A stretch of DNA of 64,000 nt from Clostridia bacterium (GTDB taxonomy: Bacteria > Bacillota > Clostridia > Oscillospirales > Acutalibacteraceae): the NCBI GenBank assembly GCA_017521425.1, contig JAFXCQ010000033.1:1-64000 (forward strand). Direction: 5' to 3'. Both the position numbers and the translations under genes were made by a program. This document shows positions 52,951-61,660 of the stretch, one piece after another; within the stretch, counting starts at the first letter, position 1, and each line of letters starts with the position of its first letter. The notes under the pieces are model-generated. The model had not been told where the DNA came from. It was given only the letters and a program-made list of their open reading frames with translations, and made no database searches.

Positions 52951-53808
52951 ATGGCTGATAACAACAGAAATTGTTGCACAGAAACAAACCTTAATCACAT
53001 CAAAGAAGCTATCTGCATTGATACTAACAGAGTTTATGATTCCTGTGCAGATAAGGAATGTCTTAAAGATTTAAGAGTTTACTTAACTGACCGTGGTCAA
53101 TGTATTCTTGACAATGCATCTTCTGTAAAATGCAGAGGCGCAGAAATTCTCAATTGTCTTGTAGAAGTTGAAAAAGTACCATTTAACAAGGGCTTTTATT
53201 CAGTAGATTTAACATTCTTTGTTAAGGTTACAGTTGACGCATACACCTGCCCTACTGCACAACCTAATTTACTTGAAGGTCTTGTTACTTTCTCTAAAAA
53301 ATGTATTCTTTATGGTAGTGACGGTAATGTAAAAATATTCTCATCTAACTACATTGAAAATGGTTTTGATGAACAAAATGCAATTTGTAACGCAAACCCA
53401 AGAGCAAAGGTACAAACAGTTGAGCCTATTTGCCTTGATGCAGCAATCTGCAGAGAATGTGACTGCTGTAACACAATTGCAGATTGCTGTGAGGGTAGCA
53501 TTCCAAAGCATATCTGCTGTTGCTTTGATGGTAGCTTCAATAATAACTGCAACTGCGAAAAAGCGCTTAAGGTTACTCTTGGTGTATTTACAATTATTCA
53601 ACTTGAACGTGATGTACAAATGCTTATTCCTGCTTATGACTTCTGCGTACCAACTAAAGAATGTCAATGCCAGACTGAAGACCCTTGTGATATTTTCAGA
53701 AAAATCTCATTCCCTGTTGATGAATTCTTCCCACCTAACCAAAAAGAGTGTAACCCTTGTAATGAGCAAATCCCTTACACAAAAGGTTCTTGCGGTTGCG
53801 GTAAATAA
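52951..53808 (+). CDS. Cysteine-rich coat-like protein of unknown function
   Basis: A 285-residue acidic protein with 31 cysteines (about 11%), many in CC, CxC and CCC clusters: RECDCCNTIADCCEGS, HICCCFDG, CGCGK at the end. No signal peptide. It is cytoplasmic unless released with the spore. The N-terminal half (about 1-150) has a beta-rich repeat with VPFNKGFYSVDLTFFVKV. Cys-rich proteins of this kind cross-link spore coats, and a sigma-E/K-like promoter precedes it. I do not recognise a named family. AAGGAGG precedes the ATG. Confidence 0.78.
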   Translation: MADNNRNCCTETNLNHIKEAICIDTNRVYDSCADKECLKDLRVYLTDRGQCILDNASSVKCRGAEILNCLVEVEKVPFNKGFYSVDLTFFVKVTVDAYTCPTAQPNLLEGLVTFSKKCILYGSDGNVKIFSSNYIENGFDEQNAICNANPRAKVQTVEPICLDAAICRECDCCNTIADCCEGSIPKHICCCFDGSFNNNCNCEKALKVTLGVFTIIQLERDVQMLIPAYDFCVPTKECQCQTEDPCDIFRKISFPVDEFFPPNQKECNPCNEQIPYTKGSCGCGK

Positions 53809-53815
53809 ACAAAAA

Positions 53816-53851
53816 GAGAGTCTATGTTTAAAAACATAGACTCTTTATTTT
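53816..53851. terminator. Bidirectional terminator between the Cys-rich and ABC genes
   Basis: AGAGTCTATGTTT (53817-53829) pairs with 53832-53844 around a short loop, and T-rich sequence follows on both strands. Confidence 0.8.
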
Positions 53852-54911
53852 ATCCTTCGTAAACTAATTTACTTTCAATCATTTCATCAATATTCTCTAA
53901 ATCGTACCATTTACCAAGAACTGGTACATTCTCCGCAACCTTTTCGCCCTCAATAGCTAAAATACATTGCTCAACTGCATCGTAACCAATTTTGTATGAA
54001 TCCTGTGCAACTGCACCAATAAGTTCAGGATTTTTATTAGATTTCATCCATTGGATTTGCTTTGTACCTGCATCAAATCCGCAGAATTTAATATCTTCAT
54101 ATTTACCTGTATTAGCGGCAATTGCGTCGCTCACCTGTTTTACAACACCCTCGTTTGACATAAACACAGCATCTACGTTCTTCTCAACAAGTGCATTAAG
54201 TGCATCAACATAAGCATTGTTACTGTCGCCATCTTTTACTTCTTTTATAATTTCGTACTTACCCTTTGTCATCATATCGCTATCGGCAAGAGAAATAAAC
54301 TCATCAATAAAGCCTTTTGTTCTATCCATACCAGTACCTGTCTGGTCATGTTGAATAATACCTACAACATACAAATCACCACTTGCGGCAATATCTGTTT
54401 TGATTGCGTTGAACAAGTTGCAGGCTGCAGTTGCTGCCGCGTTTGAATTTGAGGTTGAAACTGTTGAAACAATCGGGTTTTTACCTTTGTCATTCAATGC
54501 TTTAATATCTGCTTCCCAAATACCGCTATCAAACTGAATAACTGGTATTTTCTGGTCATAGGCTTGTTCTAACATATCGGTAAAGCCCTCGCCAATAGTA
54601 GCAATAACAAGACCTGAAACATTGTTTGAAAGTGCAGTCTGTACCATTTCTTTCTGTGATGGTAATTCTGATGCTGTTTCAGAAGTTGGTCCACGGAATG
54701 ATATTTTATATCCACCATATTTTTTAGCCGCATCCTCTGCACCACGTTTTACATTTTGCCAAAAAGCGTGTGACTCCCCTTTTGCAATAACTGCAATTGT
54801 TTTCATTTCATCGTTTCCGTCATTTTCGTCTGAAGTATCAGCACAACCGCTAAAGCTTAAAACTATCAATAAAGCCGAAAGCACAATAGCCAACATTTTT
54901 TTTAATTTCAC
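53850..54911 (-). CDS. Ribose-type ABC transporter substrate-binding lipoprotein
   Basis: A 353-residue type I periplasmic-binding protein. Signal and lipobox LSFSGC, then KTIAVIAKGESHAFWQNVKRGAEDAAKKY and FDAGTKQIQWMK. It delivers a sugar to the permease. The ligand could be ribose, xylose, galactose or an autoinducer-2-like compound; nothing in the sequence decides. Last gene of the ABC operon. Confidence 0.87.
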   Translation of the reverse strand: MKLKKMLAIVLSALLIVLSFSGCADTSDENDGNDEMKTIAVIAKGESHAFWQNVKRGAEDAAKKYGGYKISFRGPTSETASELPSQKEMVQTALSNNVSGLVIATIGEGFTDMLEQAYDQKIPVIQFDSGIWEADIKALNDKGKNPIVSTVSTSNSNAAATAACNLFNAIKTDIAASGDLYVVGIIQHDQTGTGMDRTKGFIDEFISLADSDMMTKGKYEIIKEVKDGDSNNAYVDALNALVEKNVDAVFMSNEGVVKQVSDAIAANTGKYEDIKFCGFDAGTKQIQWMKSNKNPELIGAVAQDSYKIGYDAVEQCILAIEGEKVAENVPVLGKWYDLENIDEMIESKLVYEG

Positions 54912-54951
54912 AATTAACGCCCCTTAAATTTAAACTATTATCTTTATTCTA

Positions 54952-55950
54952 CTATTTTATTTTGGAAATTTCAACCTTTTTAGCGATTTTGTCTTTTATT
55001 CTATCGAACAGAACTGCTAAAACCACTATAACACCCGTAAGAACATAGGTTACATAAGTTGAATTTACATTTACATTGAATAGTGCAAGAACGAAATTGA
55101 GACCCGACCGGATAACTACAAGCATTAATGCACCGGTAACAGAGCCACCGACAGATGCTACACCACCAGTAGCAGAAGTACCACCTATATAGACTCCTGC
55201 GATTGCGTCAAGCTCCATTCCGTTACCGGTTGCGGTAGCAACTGTTACAAAAGCGGCTGACCAGAAAATTGCGGCAATTCCCGCAAAGCAACCTGAAATA
55301 ATATAGGCAATTATTTTATATTTGTCAGTATCCACACCCGAAAGTCTTGTCGCCTCTTCATTTGAGCCAATTGCAAGAATATAACGACCTGTTTTATTTT
55401 TATACATAAGATACATACAAAAAATCATAAATATAAAAACCCACACGAGCCCTACAGGAAAGCCATTATAATTTGAAAATGCTTTATTAAACCATAAGCC
55501 TGTCGGGTAAAAGATATTTGGAACACCCGCTAAAATTGCAGATAATCCACGCGACACCATCATTGTGCCGAGTGTAGCAATAAATGCAGGCAGTTTGAAT
55601 TTTGCAATTAAAATACCATTTATCAACCCGAAAAATGTTCCGATAAGAATCATTACGGGAATTGTTGCCCACAGAGAAATTAAACCTATTGTATATAACT
55701 TACCCGCGACAACTGAAGAAGCAATACACACAGTACCTATTGATAAATCTATACCACCGGTTGCGATTGCAAAAGTTACACCAAGTCCCATAATCGCATA
55801 TGGTGTAAAACTTTGCGCCATACTTATGATATTGTATTTATTAAGAAAATTGGGATTTAAAACATAAAAAAGCAACACAAGAACAAATAGTGCGATAATT
55901 ATAATTGCATTCTGCCCGAATTTCTTATTTATATTTTTTAAAGTATTCAT
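54952..55950 (-). CDS. ABC sugar permease, RbsC-like
   Basis: A 332-residue inner-membrane protein with about eight to ten TM helices and the BPD_transp_2 signatures FAIATGGIDLSIGTV and AIAGVYIGGTSATGGVASV. It forms the channel with the ATPase. It overlaps the ATPase stop by four bases. Confidence 0.9.
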   Translation of the reverse strand: MNTLKNINKKFGQNAIIIIALFVLVLLFYVLNPNFLNKYNIISMAQSFTPYAIMGLGVTFAIATGGIDLSIGTVCIASSVVAGKLYTIGLISLWATIPVMILIGTFFGLINGILIAKFKLPAFIATLGTMMVSRGLSAILAGVPNIFYPTGLWFNKAFSNYNGFPVGLVWVFIFMIFCMYLMYKNKTGRYILAIGSNEEATRLSGVDTDKYKIIAYIISGCFAGIAAIFWSAAFVTVATATGNGMELDAIAGVYIGGTSATGGVASVGGSVTGALMLVVIRSGLNFVLALFNVNVNSTYVTYVLTGVIVVLAVLFDRIKDKIAKKVEISKIK

Positions 55951-57455
55951 AAATTTTCACTTCCACGCATCATAGCAAATTTCATTATATTTTCCTGATT
56001 AGCCTCCCCTATGGGAATTTCTTTTGTTATTCTCCCCTCGCACATTACTAAAATTCTGTCTGAAACGTGCAGAATCTCTGAAAGTTCAGAAGAAATTATA
56101 ATTACAGATTTACCTTTTTCTGACAGTTGTTCTATTAAATCATACATTTCGCTTTTTGCACCTATATCTATTCCTCGAGTAGGCTCATCAAATATAAAAA
56201 TTTCGCTATCCTTCAAAAGCCATCGTGCAATTATGACCTTTTGTTGATTGCCACCCGAAAGATTGTTTACACTCACACTTAAAGACGGTGCTTTTGTTTT
56301 TAATTTGTCGTTTTGTTCTTTTGCATCTTTATTTGCTTTTTTATCGTTTACAAAACCGTAGTTCGAATATTTTTCTAAAGAAGAAAGCAATGAATTTTCT
56401 AAGACAGATTTATTTAATAAAAGCCCATGGTGTTTTCTGTCTTCTGAAAGGTAACAAATTCCTTTTTTTACTGCATCGGCAGGATTTTTAATAGAAACCT
56501 TTTTTCCATTTATAAAAATCTCGCCTTTTGAGAAACTATCTGCACCCGAAATTACTCGGGCAAGCTCTGTGCGTCCTGCCCCCATAAGACCTGAAAGTCC
56601 AAGAATTTCACCTTTATAAAGACGAAAGCTTATATTCTTTAATTTTTCGCCATTATTAAGGTTTTTTACTTCTAATACAACCGGCGAATTATTTTTAACC
56701 CTACTTTTTTCCTTTTTAGTTGTTGTAATTTTACGACCAACCATCATTTTTACAATTTCTTCATCTGTTACTTCTTCAGTTTTTACTGTGCCTATATATT
56801 CCCCATCGCGCATTACTGTGACTCTGTCAGAAACTTTTTTGATTTCATCCATTCTGTGTGAAATGTAAATCATTCCAATACCTTTACTTTTAAGTTCTTT
56901 CATAATTTTAAAAAGTTCTTTTGTTTCAGGCTCGGTAAGTGCGGTAGTCGGTTCATCTAATATGAGTATTTTCGAATCAAAAGAAATGGCTTTTGCTATT
57001 TCTACCATTTGTTGCTGACCAACAGTAAGATTTGATATTTTTTCATTCGGATTTATATTTACACCAACATAATCTAAAAGTTTTTTAGATTCTATCTGCA
57101 TCTTTTTATCATCTATAAAACAACCAAATCTCAATTTTTCGCGGCCTAAAAATATGTTCTTTGCAACAGTCAAATCGTTCACCTGATTAAGTTCCTGATG
57201 AATAATTGATATTCCTAAAGCCTGACTATCCTTAACTGAATTAAAATCACATTTTTTATTAAAACAGATAATTTCACCACTATCTGCTTTATAAATCCCT
57301 GTAAGAATTTTCATTAAAGTAGATTTACCGGCACCATTTTCCCCCATTAAAGCATGTACTTCACCTGAACGCAAAGCGAAGTCCACACCCTTTAAAGCGT
57401 GAACACCCGAAAAGTGTTTTTCAATTTTTTTCATTTCTAAAATTGTTTTATTCAT
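55947..57455 (-). CDS. ABC sugar ATPase, RbsA-like (two nucleotide-binding domains)
   Basis: A 502-residue tandem ATPase. First domain: GENGAGKSTLMKIL, LTVGQQQMVEIAKAI, ILDEPTTALT. Second domain: LMGAGRTELARVISG (degenerate Walker A), LSGGNQQKVIIARWL, FDEPTRGIDIG. It powers import. No clear ribosome site precedes the ATG at 57455; a repeat array lies about 50 bases upstream. It heads an ATPase-permease-binding-protein operon. Confidence 0.92.
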   Translation of the reverse strand: MNKTILEMKKIEKHFSGVHALKGVDFALRSGEVHALMGENGAGKSTLMKILTGIYKADSGEIICFNKKCDFNSVKDSQALGISIIHQELNQVNDLTVAKNIFLGREKLRFGCFIDDKKMQIESKKLLDYVGVNINPNEKISNLTVGQQQMVEIAKAISFDSKILILDEPTTALTEPETKELFKIMKELKSKGIGMIYISHRMDEIKKVSDRVTVMRDGEYIGTVKTEEVTDEEIVKMMVGRKITTTKKEKSRVKNNSPVVLEVKNLNNGEKLKNISFRLYKGEILGLSGLMGAGRTELARVISGADSFSKGEIFINGKKVSIKNPADAVKKGICYLSEDRKHHGLLLNKSVLENSLLSSLEKYSNYGFVNDKKANKDAKEQNDKLKTKAPSLSVSVNNLSGGNQQKVIIARWLLKDSEIFIFDEPTRGIDIGAKSEMYDLIEQLSEKGKSVIIISSELSEILHVSDRILVMCEGRITKEIPIGEANQENIMKFAMMRGSENL

Positions 57456-57496
57456 AATGTTAGTAGTTTAACCGATTTTTTTCGTTTTATTTAGCA

Positions 57497-57547
57497 AGGA
57501 AGCAGGAAACAGGAAATAGGAAATAGGAAATAGGAATTAGGTATTAG
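57497..57547. repeat. AGGAAAT heptad repeat array
   Basis: Seven consecutive 7-base units (AGGAAGC, AGGAAAC, AGGAAAT x3, AGGAATT, AGGTATT). The region 57456-57728 contains this array, a terminator and a TTGAAAATTGA repeat, and no gene. Confidence 0.75.
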
Positions 57548-57554
57548 AACAAAG

Positions 57555-57597
57555 AAAAAACTCAGTTAACTGACCGAAATCAATTACCTGAGTTTTG
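57555..57597 (-). terminator. Terminator of the MATE gene
   Basis: CTGAGTTTT and AAAAAACTCAG arms (57555-57565 with 57588-57596), followed on the minus strand by a T-rich tail. Confidence 0.6.
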
Positions 57598-57695
57598 TTT
57601 GATTTTATTAAATTTTAAAGTAATACGAATTTCACTTCTTAACTATTCACTCTTACTTCTTACCTCAATTATCCGTCCTACTGTCTTAACTTCTA

Positions 57696-57750
57696 ATTGC
57701 CGACCGCAGGTCCCAAAATTTTCAATTTTCAACTTTCAATTTTCAATTTA
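57696..57750 (-). repeat. TTGAAAATTGAAAGTTGA repeat encoding the MATE C-terminus
   Basis: In the gene direction it gives KLKIES and a TGA stop, then TTGAAAATTTTGGGACCTG and a short CG-rich stretch. Same family as the copies at 31092, 45978 and 46127. Confidence 0.75.
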
Positions 57751-59066
57751 TTTACTACTTTTTTATAAAAAGTAAAAGATAGCACCACCGCTAAAAGCCA
57801 ACCAATTGGCCAGGATATCCAGATGCCAACAGCACCGAAGAAGTGCGAGAAAATAAATGCTAAAATTACTCTTAACACCAAATCGGCAAATGTAGCGGTC
57901 ATAAAATAATTCATATTGCCTGTACCACGAAGAACACCGTCGCACACAACTTTAAAACCTATTGCACACAAAAATGGTTCAACAATAATCAAAAACTGCT
58001 TACCAGTTGTGAGTGCCAATGTACTTTTGTCACCTTCCATAAAAAAGCCTATGAGCATTTCTGAAAACACGACATAGACAAATGTAAAAACACAAGCAGT
58101 TATTATAGAAAGTACCGCACCGCTTTTAAACCCCTCTTTTATTCTCTCGTATTTTTGGGCACCAACATTTTGTGCAGTAAAGCTTGAAACTGAATTACCA
58201 AAGGTAACAAGTGAATTAACTGCAAATGTGTTTAGCTTTATTGCGGCAGAGTAGCCCGCAATTACCGCAGAACCATAGCTATTGATTTCACCTTGTATGA
58301 AAACATTACCTACAGAAACAAAGCTTTGCTGCAACACACTCGGGATTGATATTTTTGAAATTCTTTTTAACATATCAAATGAAAAAATTTCAGATTTACC
58401 CTCAGTTTTCAATGATTTCAAATGATAAATCAGCGTAACTACTGATAAAACCCCTGCAACACCTTGTGCTATGAATGTTGCCCAGGCAACACCACCAACA
58501 CCCATATTGAATATTGCAACAAACACATAATCTAAAATCACATTTGCAACAGATGAGAATATCAAAAAATAAAGTGGAATTTTTGAATTACCTAATGACG
58601 CAAAAACGCCATTTGCAATATTATACAAAAATAAAAATATAAATCCCCCTATATATATTTCGAGATACAATGAAGAATCTCTGAATATATCATCTGGTGT
58701 ATTAATAAGTTTCATAAGAGTTGGTGTTAATAAAATTCCGCTTACTGTAAGTATTGCAGAAATTACAACTGAAGCTATAAGTGAAGTCGAAACCGCAGTT
58801 TTAACCTTTTTATATTTATTGGCACCAAAAAGTTGTGAAATGACAACACCACAACCAATATTGCAACCAACCGCAATAGCATTAAAAATATTAGTAATCG
58901 GGTAAGATGCACCAACTGCCGCTAAAGCCGCCTCACCTGCGAAGCGACCTGCAATTACACTGTCTGCAATGTTGTACATCTGTTGAAATACAACACTTAT
59001 AAACAGAGGAATACTGAAATTAATTATTACTTTACTTGTCTTTCCTTTTGTTAAGTCATTTACCAT
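57729..59066 (-). CDS. MATE family efflux transporter
   Basis: A 445-residue antiporter with twelve predicted TM helices in two repeats. GRFAGEAALAAVGASYPI and VGAQKYERIKEGFKSG are family-typical. It exports toxic cations or drugs by Na+ or H+ exchange. Its last five residues LKIES come from the dispersed repeat and are identical to the C-terminus of the unrelated methionine-gamma-lyase-like gene. Confidence 0.92.
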   Translation of the reverse strand: MVNDLTKGKTSKVIINFSIPLFISVVFQQMYNIADSVIAGRFAGEAALAAVGASYPITNIFNAIAVGCNIGCGVVISQLFGANKYKKVKTAVSTSLIASVVISAILTVSGILLTPTLMKLINTPDDIFRDSSLYLEIYIGGFIFLFLYNIANGVFASLGNSKIPLYFLIFSSVANVILDYVFVAIFNMGVGGVAWATFIAQGVAGVLSVVTLIYHLKSLKTEGKSEIFSFDMLKRISKISIPSVLQQSFVSVGNVFIQGEINSYGSAVIAGYSAAIKLNTFAVNSLVTFGNSVSSFTAQNVGAQKYERIKEGFKSGAVLSIITACVFTFVYVVFSEMLIGFFMEGDKSTLALTTGKQFLIIVEPFLCAIGFKVVCDGVLRGTGNMNYFMTATFADLVLRVILAFIFSHFFGAVGIWISWPIGWLLAVVLSFTFYKKVVNKLKIES

Positions 59067-59106
59067 TTTTTACACCTTGTTATATTAAGGATTTTAAAAC
59101 TATATA

Positions 59107-59135
59107 ATTATACAGCAACATTTTTCATTTTTCAA
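59107..59135 (-). promoter_or_regulatory. Promoter of the MATE gene
   Basis: Minus strand TTGAAA (59130-59135), 17 bases, TATAAT (59107-59112). It overlaps the ribosome-site region of the divergent symporter. Confidence 0.7.
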
Positions 59136-59146
59136 GGGTGATTAAA

Positions 59147-60487
59147 ATGAGTGGATTTATAGAGGCAGTCAGCGGTGTTATCTGGGGCGCTCCAATGCTT
59201 ACTTTTTTCTTATTTATTGGTATTTACTTCACTTTTAAAAGTGGCTTTTTCCAGATTCGGGGTATCAAAAAGATTTACAACACAACATTAAAAACAATCT
59301 TTAAAAACAATGAAGTGACAGAAAATGGTATTTCGCAATTTGGTGCTTTTTGCTCTGTTCTTGCTGCATGTATTGGTACAGGCAATATTGTAGGTGTTGC
59401 TACCGCTATTTACTCTGGCGGTCCAGGTAGTGTTTTCTGGATGTGTATCTCTGCATTTATTTCTATGATGACTGCATATAGTGAGAATTACCTTGGTATG
59501 AAATATCGCTTCCGTAATAAATATGGCAAAATCTCGGGTGGTGCTTTTCAGTACATTGAAAAAGGTGTAAAAATGAAAGGACTCGCTAAGATGTATGCGG
59601 TATTTTGTCTGTTATCTACTTTAGGTATGGGCAATATGGCTCAGGCTAACTCTGTTGGCACATCTATAAAAACAGGCTTTGATATACCGACTTTTATCAC
59701 AGGAATTATTGCGGTTATAATCTGCTTTTTCGTCATAAGAAAAGGTGTTAAAGGAATTTCAAAGTTAAGTGAATTTTTAGTACCGATAATGTCAATTTCA
59801 TATTTATTTTTATCATTCGGTGTTCTTTTCATTTTCAAAGACAGAATAATTCCTATGATAACTCTGATTTTTAAAGAAGCATTTTCTTTAAAATCATTGA
59901 ATGGGTTCGGGATGTTTAAATGTATGCGTTACGGAATTTCACGCGGAGTATTTTCTAACGAAGCAGGTCTTGGCTCATCTACCATTATTCACGCAGAAGC
60001 AGAAAACACAACCCCTGAAAAACAAGGTATGTGGGCAATGTTCGAGGTGTTTTTCGACACGGTATTTTTATGCACAATAATGGCTCTTGTTATATTAGTG
60101 AGTGGTTCCTTTATACCTGATGGTGGATTATATGGTGCAGAGCTTTCTGTTGCTTCTTACGGTGTTTTAGGTGAATTAGGTAAAAAAGGGATTGCTATTC
60201 TTACTGCAGTTTTTTCTTTTGCTTCTCTTATAAGCTGTTCCTTTTATGGAGAGAAAAGTGCTGAATATCTTTTTACACACAGAGCGATTAAACCATATAA
60301 AGCACTCTATTTAATTCTTGCTTTAATAGGATTCATAGCTTCACCACAAATAATATGGTCAATAGCAGATATTTTCAACGGGCTTATGGCAGTGCCGAAC
60401 TTATTTGCATTGTTTCTGTTGAGGAAGGAAGTTGAGTTTCCTGAAAATATATATCACAAAAAAAGAAATGCCTTGCCACTTTCGTGA
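59147..60487 (+). CDS. Alanine/glycine:cation symporter (AGCS family)
   Basis: About 446 residues and ten or eleven TM helices. The family signature ACIGTGNIVGVATAIYSGGPG and NEAGLGSSTIIHAEAE are intact. It takes up alanine or glycine with Na+. The ATG at 59147 is chosen; AAGGGTGA precedes it. Confidence 0.92.
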   Translation: MSGFIEAVSGVIWGAPMLTFFLFIGIYFTFKSGFFQIRGIKKIYNTTLKTIFKNNEVTENGISQFGAFCSVLAACIGTGNIVGVATAIYSGGPGSVFWMCISAFISMMTAYSENYLGMKYRFRNKYGKISGGAFQYIEKGVKMKGLAKMYAVFCLLSTLGMGNMAQANSVGTSIKTGFDIPTFITGIIAVIICFFVIRKGVKGISKLSEFLVPIMSISYLFLSFGVLFIFKDRIIPMITLIFKEAFSLKSLNGFGMFKCMRYGISRGVFSNEAGLGSSTIIHAEAENTTPEKQGMWAMFEVFFDTVFLCTIMALVILVSGSFIPDGGLYGAELSVASYGVLGELGKKGIAILTAVFSFASLISCSFYGEKSAEYLFTHRAIKPYKALYLILALIGFIASPQIIWSIADIFNGLMAVPNLFALFLLRKEVEFPENIYHKKRNALPLS

Positions 60488-60506
60488 CAAGGCAGGCAAA
60501 ATATTT
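60469..60506 (+). terminator. Probable terminator of the symporter
   Basis: TGCCTTG and CAAGGCA arms with CAC/GTG inside (60469-60494). The stop codon lies within it; the tail is only moderately T-rich. Confidence 0.5.
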
Positions 60507-60532
60507 TCATTAAATCAAATTTTATGTAAAAC

Positions 60533-60811
60533 TTATGCCTCTTCTTTCATTTTTGCAAAACATGCACTGCAATAAACAGGTCTGTCTTCGCGTGGCTTGA
60601 AAGGAACTTCTGCTTCGCCACCGCAAGCTGCACAAGTTGCTTTAAACTTTTCGCGTTCTCCCTTAATTGCTTGTTTACGAGCATCACGGCACTCTTTGCA
60701 ACGTTGTGGTTCGTTCACAAATCCTTTTTCAGCATAGAATTCTTGTTCGCCTGCTGTGAAAGTGAATTCTTTACCACATTCTTTGCAGATGAGAGTTTTG
60801 TCTTCGTACAT
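60533..60811 (-). CDS. Small zinc-ribbon protein
   Basis: A 92-residue basic protein with four CxxC knuckles (CKECGKEF, CKECRDARK, CAACGGEAE, CSACFAKMK), enough for two zinc ribbons. The CKEC...CRDARKQ region is typical of zinc-ribbon proteins found in clostridia and some phages. Probably nucleic-acid or protein binding; role unknown. It lies 114 bases behind sigH, and the intervening stretch holds a GGCGGTGCAATTCCGTC-type hairpin on the minus strand. Confidence 0.82.
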   Translation of the reverse strand: MYEDKTLICKECGKEFTFTAGEQEFYAEKGFVNEPQRCKECRDARKQAIKGEREKFKATCAACGGEAEVPFKPREDRPVYCSACFAKMKEEA

Positions 60812-60925
60812 TTTTAGCTTCCTCGCTTTTTATAATGATGTGTCCTCCGACGGAATTGCACCGCCACCTTTAAAATAACGCTCTCCTTTTTAAGCTAAAA
60901 GGACATATATAAATAGTGCTGAACA

Positions 60926-61492
60926 CTATTTTTCTGTGAATACACTTTTCAGTTTTTTTCTTGCTCGTTGAAGTGCATTGTCAACCTGTTTTGGTGTAAT
61001 ACCTAATTTTTCTGATGTTTCATTGTAAGAAAGACCACTCATCTGACAATAAACAACTGACTTTTCAATGTCTGAAAGAACATTTTCACAATGAACTAAA
61101 ACAGAAGATAAATTTTCACTTGCTACAATTGAATCAAGCGGATTTTTAAATTCTAAATTGACTTTTACAGGGTCAACATCGTGGTCTATTTGTAAATCAT
61201 CTTTAGTTTTTCTCACTGCAGAAAAAATACGATTATTCATACACACAGAAGCATACGCAGAAAAAGGAACCCCTTTTTCGCTATCATAAGTTCTTACGGC
61301 AGAAAGGAAGCTAATCATCCCCTCCTGAAGTAAATCGTCTGCATCTAAATAACCTGCAGAAGAAACTTTAGGTTTGCGTAACAAGAACCTACGAGTAAGA
61401 GTATCTAAAGCAAGACTGTTACCCTCTTGTGAAAGTTTTACTAATTCTTCATCGGTAAAACTATCGAAAGAAGATGTTAAATTCTCGCTCAA
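60926..61492 (-). CDS. sigH: RNA polymerase sigma-70 family factor, SigH-like
   Basis: A 188-residue sigma factor. Region 2: DADDLLQEGMISFLSAVRTYDSEKGVPFSAYASVCMNNRI. Region 4 HTH: GLSYNETSEKLGITPKQVDNAL. Short size and these regions fit sigma-H, the transition-state factor that starts sporulation in clostridia. It begins at a TTG (61492) behind GGGGTGG. A single gene with a strong promoter. Confidence 0.75.
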   Translation of the reverse strand: MSENLTSSFDSFTDEELVKLSQEGNSLALDTLTRRFLLRKPKVSSAGYLDADDLLQEGMISFLSAVRTYDSEKGVPFSAYASVCMNNRIFSAVRKTKDDLQIDHDVDPVKVNLEFKNPLDSIVASENLSSVLVHCENVLSDIEKSVVYCQMSGLSYNETSEKLGITPKQVDNALQRARKKLKSVFTEK

Positions 61493-61533
61493 AATACCAC
61501 CCCAATATAATGAAATATGAATTCACGTATATA

Positions 61534-61562
61534 ATAATATCACATTTATTTAAAATTGTCAA
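61534..61562 (-). promoter_or_regulatory. Promoter of sigH
   Basis: Minus strand TTGACA (61557-61562), 17 bases, TATTAT (61534-61539). Confidence 0.82.
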
Positions 61563-61628
61563 ATATTATTTTTTATACCAAGTTTTTTTGTGCAAAACCT
61601 AAAAAATGATAAATTTTGACAAAAAAAT

Positions 61629-61660
61629 AAAAGGCTGATTTTTCTAAAAATCAACCTTTA
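61629..61660 (-). terminator. Terminator after the zinc-ribbon membrane protein
   Basis: AAAAGGCTGATTTTT and its near-complement form a stem with the stop codon inside, followed on the minus strand by TTTTATTTTTTT. Confidence 0.75.

Noticed and set aside
53354-53839. Long alternative-frame open reading frame inside the cysteine-rich gene
   Set aside because: It shares bases with a strongly supported gene, has no ribosome site, and its composition is what the TGT/TGC-rich codons give in another frame.
60812-60925. Possible riboswitch between sigH and the zinc-ribbon gene
   Set aside because: Only a small GGCGGTGCAATTCCGTC-type hairpin is visible and it matches no riboswitch class I know; it may be just an intergenic fold.
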